From Cryobacterium sp. (GTDB lineage: Bacteria; Actinomycetota; Actinomycetes; Actinomycetales; Microbacteriaceae): DNA of 44,513 nucleotides. How positions within the stretch are numbered: position 1 is the first letter of the stretch; the number at the start of each line of letters is the position of its first letter. Location of the stretch: positions 1 through 44,513 of the forward strand of contig JAHBSW010000018.1 in assembly GCA_019638935.1 (NCBI GenBank), in the 5' to 3' direction. Below, one piece after another: positions 41,478-44,513 of this stretch. The notes under the pieces are model-generated. The model saw nothing but the letters and a program-made list of their open reading frames with translations, ran no database searches and had not been told where the DNA came from. Position numbers and translations under genes: made by a program.

Positions 41478-42844
41478 GCCATCACTCCGCGCAGAATGGT
41501 GAGCACGTCGCCGGCGAGCAGGGCCGCGGGTATCGACAGGGCGATGGCAAGCAGTTCGGTTCCGTCGGCGACCCGTGACCAGATGAGTGATGCTGCACCG
41601 CGCGCGATGAGTGTGAGCACGTACACGGTGACGAGGCTCAGGATGAGCAGTCCGCCGGCGGTGGCCAGAACAACGATGTCGCCAAGGTCGCCGCTGATGG
41701 TGATGATGGTGTGGAGCACGATGACGGCGGCCGAGGCGCGGGTTGCCCAGCGAAGCGGAGCTGACACGTAGTGCCGTGCTGCGAGGACGAGGGCGAGGAC
41801 GAGGCAGAGGGGGAGCAAGACTGCTCCGAGGGTGACGAATACGTCGACGTGGCCTCGCGGTGGCGGAGCAAAGGGGTAGAACAGCGCCGCGGTGGCACTG
41901 AGTGCGACGATTCCGGTGGCGAGTTTCGCGGTGGAGGTTTCGACGATGTCGCGAACTTCGGCGGTGTCGACTCGGTCTATGGTTTCGGGGATCGTGCCGC
42001 GCACGGTCCACCGGCTGCTCATGAAGTGTTTGAAGTCGATGTGGTGGCCGTCGGCGACATTGACGAGCGTTGTCGGCACGTAGCGCAGGGCAACGGGAAC
42101 GATTCCCGCCGAGAGCGCCGCTGCGGCCGCGGGGGTGGCGTTGGCGAGCAGGGTGATGCCCCAGATCGTGGCGAGCGTGAGCGCGAGGGCGGTGATGGTT
42201 GCGGTAGCGGCAGAGTAGCGATCGTCGCGGGCCATGGCGGTGTGGAGCGCGGAGAGCACACCCGTTGCGAGCAGGCCCGAGGTCACGGCAAGGTGCACCG
42301 TGCCGGCCGGTGTGGCGCTGACGGCGAGGGTTCCTGCGGCGAACGCGAGGCTGAGCGGTGCGGCGAGCACGGCCGTGTCGTGAGCGGTTGGGGGCGAGGC
42401 ATGCCGTGTTCGCAGTAGTGAGCATCCGACTGCCGCTGCGGCGAGCACGAGTGCGGCGATGAGCTGACCGGTGTCGATCTGCGTGCGGTCGGTCGTTGCT
42501 ACGGCGATGACGGATGCGATCACTCCGGCGACGGTGAGGGCCCACCAGGCCGTCTGGCGGTGTGGTCGCGCGGTCACCTCATCGGTCGCGTGCTCGGCGC
42601 GGGGCAGGTGCGCGCCCAGATCGACGACGGAGTACAGCGCTCCGTCTTCGAGTTGTGACGCTGTGAGTGCCGCATCGACCTGTGCGCCGCTGCGGTCGAC
42701 TATGGCGTGGCTGCCGTTCTCGAAGGCGACACCGAGCCCCCGCAGCACACTGCCGAGGGTCTCGTCGGGGGGTATGGCGAGATCGACGCGGCGCTCGTCG
42801 CTGAGCACGACTACCCTGCGTCGGTCGGGTGCCTCGACAGTCAT
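41474..42844 (-). CDS. eccD: Type VII secretion membrane protein EccD
   Basis: A 456-residue channel component of ESX/type VII secretion. Residues 1-80 form the ubiquitin-like (YukD) domain (RRVVVLSDERRVDLAIPPDE ... ALYSVVDLG). About eleven transmembrane helices follow from residue 97 onward, consistent with EccD. An extracytosolic or cytosolic loop near 250-290 (LVNVADGHHIDFKHFMSSRW) separates the two helix groups. It is encoded three bases after the helical protein and overlaps the RDD-FHA gene by four bases. Confidence 0.93.
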   Translation of the reverse strand: MTVEAPDRRRVVVLSDERRVDLAIPPDETLGSVLRGLGVAFENGSHAIVDRSGAQVDAALTASQLEDGALYSVVDLGAHLPRAEHATDEVTARPHRQTAWWALTVAGVIASVIAVATTDRTQIDTGQLIAALVLAAAAVGCSLLRTRHASPPTAHDTAVLAAPLSLAFAAGTLAVSATPAGTVHLAVTSGLLATGVLSALHTAMARDDRYSAATATITALALTLATIWGITLLANATPAAAAALSAGIVPVALRYVPTTLVNVADGHHIDFKHFMSSRWTVRGTIPETIDRVDTAEVRDIVETSTAKLATGIVALSATAALFYPFAPPPRGHVDVFVTLGAVLLPLCLVLALVLAARHYVSAPLRWATRASAAVIVLHTIITISGDLGDIVVLATAGGLLILSLVTVYVLTLIARGAASLIWSRVADGTELLAIALSIPAALLAGDVLTILRGVMA

Positions 42845-42847
42845 CGG

Positions 42848-43264
42848 TCAGAGACTACCGTGGAAGTCGCGCAACGACTTCGCGGTGCGGGCGAGTTGCT
42901 CTTGGGCGTGCCGCAGTTCTGCGAATTCGGCCTTGCTGTCGTCGAGGATGTCGGGAACTTCAGACTTCGCCTTGGCGAGGTTGGTGCCGACGACGCGGCG
43001 AACGGATTGGGCTTCCGGTGAAGTGTCGACGCCGTTGAGGATGTCGGCCTGTGTCGTCTTCTTGAGGTCGATGCGTTCTTGCAGCACCTGCCAGTCGCGA
43101 CCGTGTTCTCCGTCACGGCGTTCGGCTTCGAGGCCTTCGCGCTCTTCGGCATTCTCTGCGCGTTCTCGAGCGGCTTCGTCTTGGGTTGCCCGAGTGGTGG
43201 AGCGGATCTGGGCTGTTGCCGCGCGAATCTGATCGAGAAGGTCCTGGATGTCGTCATCGTCCAC
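42848..43264 (-). CDS. Helical protein of the T7SS operon
   Basis: A charged protein of about 138 residues with no membrane segment, predicted to be almost all alpha-helix (DDIQDLLDQIRAATAQIRST, RAENAEEREGLEAERRDGEH, QLARTAKSLRDFHGSL) with coiled-coil character. It may be a partner or chaperone for the WXG-type protein encoded just upstream. GTG at 43264 is preferred because GGGGGAGG lies eight bases upstream; GTG at 43273 is an alternative. Either start overlaps the end of the WXG-protein gene, whose glycine codons supply the ribosome-binding site. Confidence 0.7.
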   Translation of the reverse strand: MDDDDIQDLLDQIRAATAQIRSTTRATQDEAARERAENAEEREGLEAERRDGEHGRDWQVLQERIDLKKTTQADILNGVDTSPEAQSVRRVVGTNLAKAKSEVPDILDDSKAEFAELRHAQEQLARTAKSLRDFHGSL

Positions 43265-44162
43265 CGCCGCCACCTCCCCCTCCTCCGCCGCCGGAGTACC
43301 CGCTACCGCCTAGCCCGCTGCCCGAGCTGCTGTCAGCGCCGACGGGGATGCGGCTCGGCCCGGCGAGGGTATCGATATTCTGGCGCTCGTTGTCGAAGTA
43401 GCGGGTGGCCTCATCGACCTGGCGTGCCGCCTCATCGACCGCACGCTGGGTCTGGTCGAGCTGGCTCGACACGGTCATGAGCAGTTCAGCGATCGCTTTG
43501 AGTTTGGCGAAGACCTTTTTGAAGATCTCCATGAAGCCGGCGATCTTGCCGACGAATCCGAAGAAGGTGTTGATCATGCCGATGAGCTTCGGGGTCCAGA
43601 TGCCCAGTTTGGTCACGAGTTTGGTGATCCATACGGGTGTGGTGACCCCGCCGACGACGGTGGCCAGCGCGATGGTGAGTTCGAGAATGAACTCGGCGAG
43701 CGCGTTCGCGATGGCGAGCACGAACTCGGTGATTGCCTGGGCCATGTCGGCGAGTGCCGTGCACAGCTCGGACATGGCGTCGCATCCGCCCACGAGGGGT
43801 GTGGCGGCGCGTGCGAGCTTGAGTTGCGATTCCTGGAAGGTCACCGCGGCGCTGCCCTGCCAGGAATCGCCGATCTGGCCGGGGAGTGCCTCGATGTTCT
43901 CGAGCAGGTCTCCTACGGCTTTGCCGGCGTTCTTCCAGGCCACGGCGCCGCGGTCGAGCGCGCCCCAGTCGCCGCCGAGTGGTTTGGCTACCCACTCCTG
44001 CAGGGGGCTGAAACCGCTGAGCCAACTCACTACGGTGTCTATTCCACCGAGCACGACCCCGGCCGATTCGCGCAGTGCCCAGATGCGGTCGCCGGAGCCG
44101 GGCGCGCTGGGGTCTTGCAGCCAGTAGGCGGGGTCTGCCGGGGGGTTCAGTACGAGGCTCAT
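43254..44162 (-). CDS. WXG-type T7SS substrate/partner with polyglycine tail
   Basis: A 302-residue protein. The helical N-terminal half contains IGDSWQGSAAVTFQESQLKL (WxG turn near residue 100) in the helix-turn-helix hairpin pattern of the WXG100 superfamily. A hydrophobic middle (about 140-215, ITEFVLAIANALAEFILELT) and a helical stretch (LLMTVSSQLDQTQRAVDEAA) precede a Ser/Gly tail ending in eleven or more Gly residues and Arg. It is much longer than a classical WXG100 (about 100 residues), like the large single-chain ESX proteins of Actinobacteria. The ATG at 44162 overlaps the upstream gene by four bases. It is probably secreted by, or a scaffold for, the EccC/EccD machine. Confidence 0.75.
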   Translation of the reverse strand: MSLVLNPPADPAYWLQDPSAPGSGDRIWALRESAGVVLGGIDTVVSWLSGFSPLQEWVAKPLGGDWGALDRGAVAWKNAGKAVGDLLENIEALPGQIGDSWQGSAAVTFQESQLKLARAATPLVGGCDAMSELCTALADMAQAITEFVLAIANALAEFILELTIALATVVGGVTTPVWITKLVTKLGIWTPKLIGMINTFFGFVGKIAGFMEIFKKVFAKLKAIAELLMTVSSQLDQTQRAVDEAARQVDEATRYFDNERQNIDTLAGPSRIPVGADSSSGSGLGGSGYSGGGGGGGGGGGR

Positions 44163-44513
44163 CGGGTTGCTCCGCTCGGCTGCAGCATGCTGTCGGGAAC
44201 GAAGATCTCGAAGCGGATCGTGCTGCCCTGGCGCGGCGCATCGGAGTAGCCGAGGGTGGTTTCTCCCGGTAGGGCTTCTTCGAGCGGAACCGGCTCGCGC
44301 GCCTCCCACGCTGCGCGCAGTTCCGCGGCGGAGCGACCGAGGGGGTCCTCTGCGGCGCGTTCTTCCCACATGCGTTCGTAGAACTCTTCGAGGCGGGACT
44401 GGTCGGCGGCGTCGTGTGGAAGAGCTTGCGCAGGGTCGACCACGATGGTGTTGTTGTCGCCGATTGCGGTGGTGATGATGTTGCCGTCGCCAGCTTCGAT
44501 GACGACCGTGTTG
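44159..44513 (-). CDS. Protein of unknown function, 5' end outside window
   Basis: The frame stays open to the right edge, so the gene begins beyond the window; the GTG at 44443 looks internal. The visible 117 residues start with a beta-like stretch (NTVVIEAGDGNIITTAIGDN, then NTIVVD), continue with a charged helical region (SRLEEFYERMWEERAAEDPL, AAELRAAWEAREPVPL) and end FEIFVPDSMLQPSGATR. No family is recognised. A four-base overlap with the WXG-type gene places it in the same secretion operon. Confidence 0.6.
   Translation of the reverse strand, partial: NTVVIEAGDGNIITTAIGDNNTIVVDPAQALPHDAADQSRLEEFYERMWEERAAEDPLGRSAAELRAAWEAREPVPLEEALPGETTLGYSDAPRQGSTIRFEIFVPDSMLQPSGATR

Overview
The window is a contiguous piece of a high-GC actinobacterial chromosome, most likely from the Microbacteriaceae. 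The grounds are the strong G/C third-position bias, frequent GTG starts, the galU-rimJ-sepX block typical of Actinobacteria, an actinobacterial ESX/type VII secretion operon, and small extragenic repeats of the GGTCGAGTAGC / TATCGAGACC type. No prophage, transposase or CRISPR array is visible.

Layout. 1-2.4 kb: 3' part of an SF1 helicase gene converging on mscL, separated by a repeat cluster and two hairpins. 2.4-7.1 kb: an FmdB-type zinc ribbon protein and 5-formyl-THF cyclo-ligase (minus), diverging from galU, a RimJ-type acetyltransferase and the division membrane protein SepX/GlpR (plus), then an Fpg/Nei glycosylase (minus). 7.17 kb: tRNA-Ala(CGC). 7.3-9.25 kb: an old-yellow-enzyme/ferredoxin-reductase-like fusion flavoprotein. 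9.5-19.2 kb: a 2669-residue multidomain surface protein, a translationally coupled lipoprotein and a TrmB-like regulator. 19.3-25.3 kb: two MFS exporters, an LLM flavin oxidoreductase, a small acidic protein, a DUF4349 lipoprotein and an alpha/beta hydrolase. 25.4-26.5 kb: an AbiEi/DUF559-like protein bracketed by two related long palindromes. 26.6-27.8 kb: another MFS protein.

27.8-31.9 kb is the ribonucleotide reductase locus and the most unusual part. The beta subunit has the residues of a class Ic (Mn/Fe, Phe in place of the radical Tyr) enzyme. The alpha subunit stops before its redox-active C-terminal tail; that tail (25 residues ending CDSCQ) is encoded out of frame just downstream with its own ATG and Shine-Dalgarno sequence. 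A dispersed repeat is inserted in frame in the alpha gene. The promoter region carries a pair of NrdR-like boxes 32 bp apart and two DnaA-box-like sites.

31.9-34.9 kb: a GT4 glycosyltransferase coupled to a metallo-beta-lactamase-fold hydrolase (minus) and a divergent NUDIX hydrolase. 34.9 kb to the end: a tightly packed minus-strand type VII secretion operon read from right to left: an unknown partial gene, a WXG-type protein with a polyglycine tail, a helical protein, EccD, a zinc ribbon-RDD-FHA protein, EccC with three ATPase modules, and a membrane-anchored protein with an HExxH zinc-protease motif. EccB, EccE, a mycosin and a small WXG100 pair are not in the window and may lie beyond its right edge.
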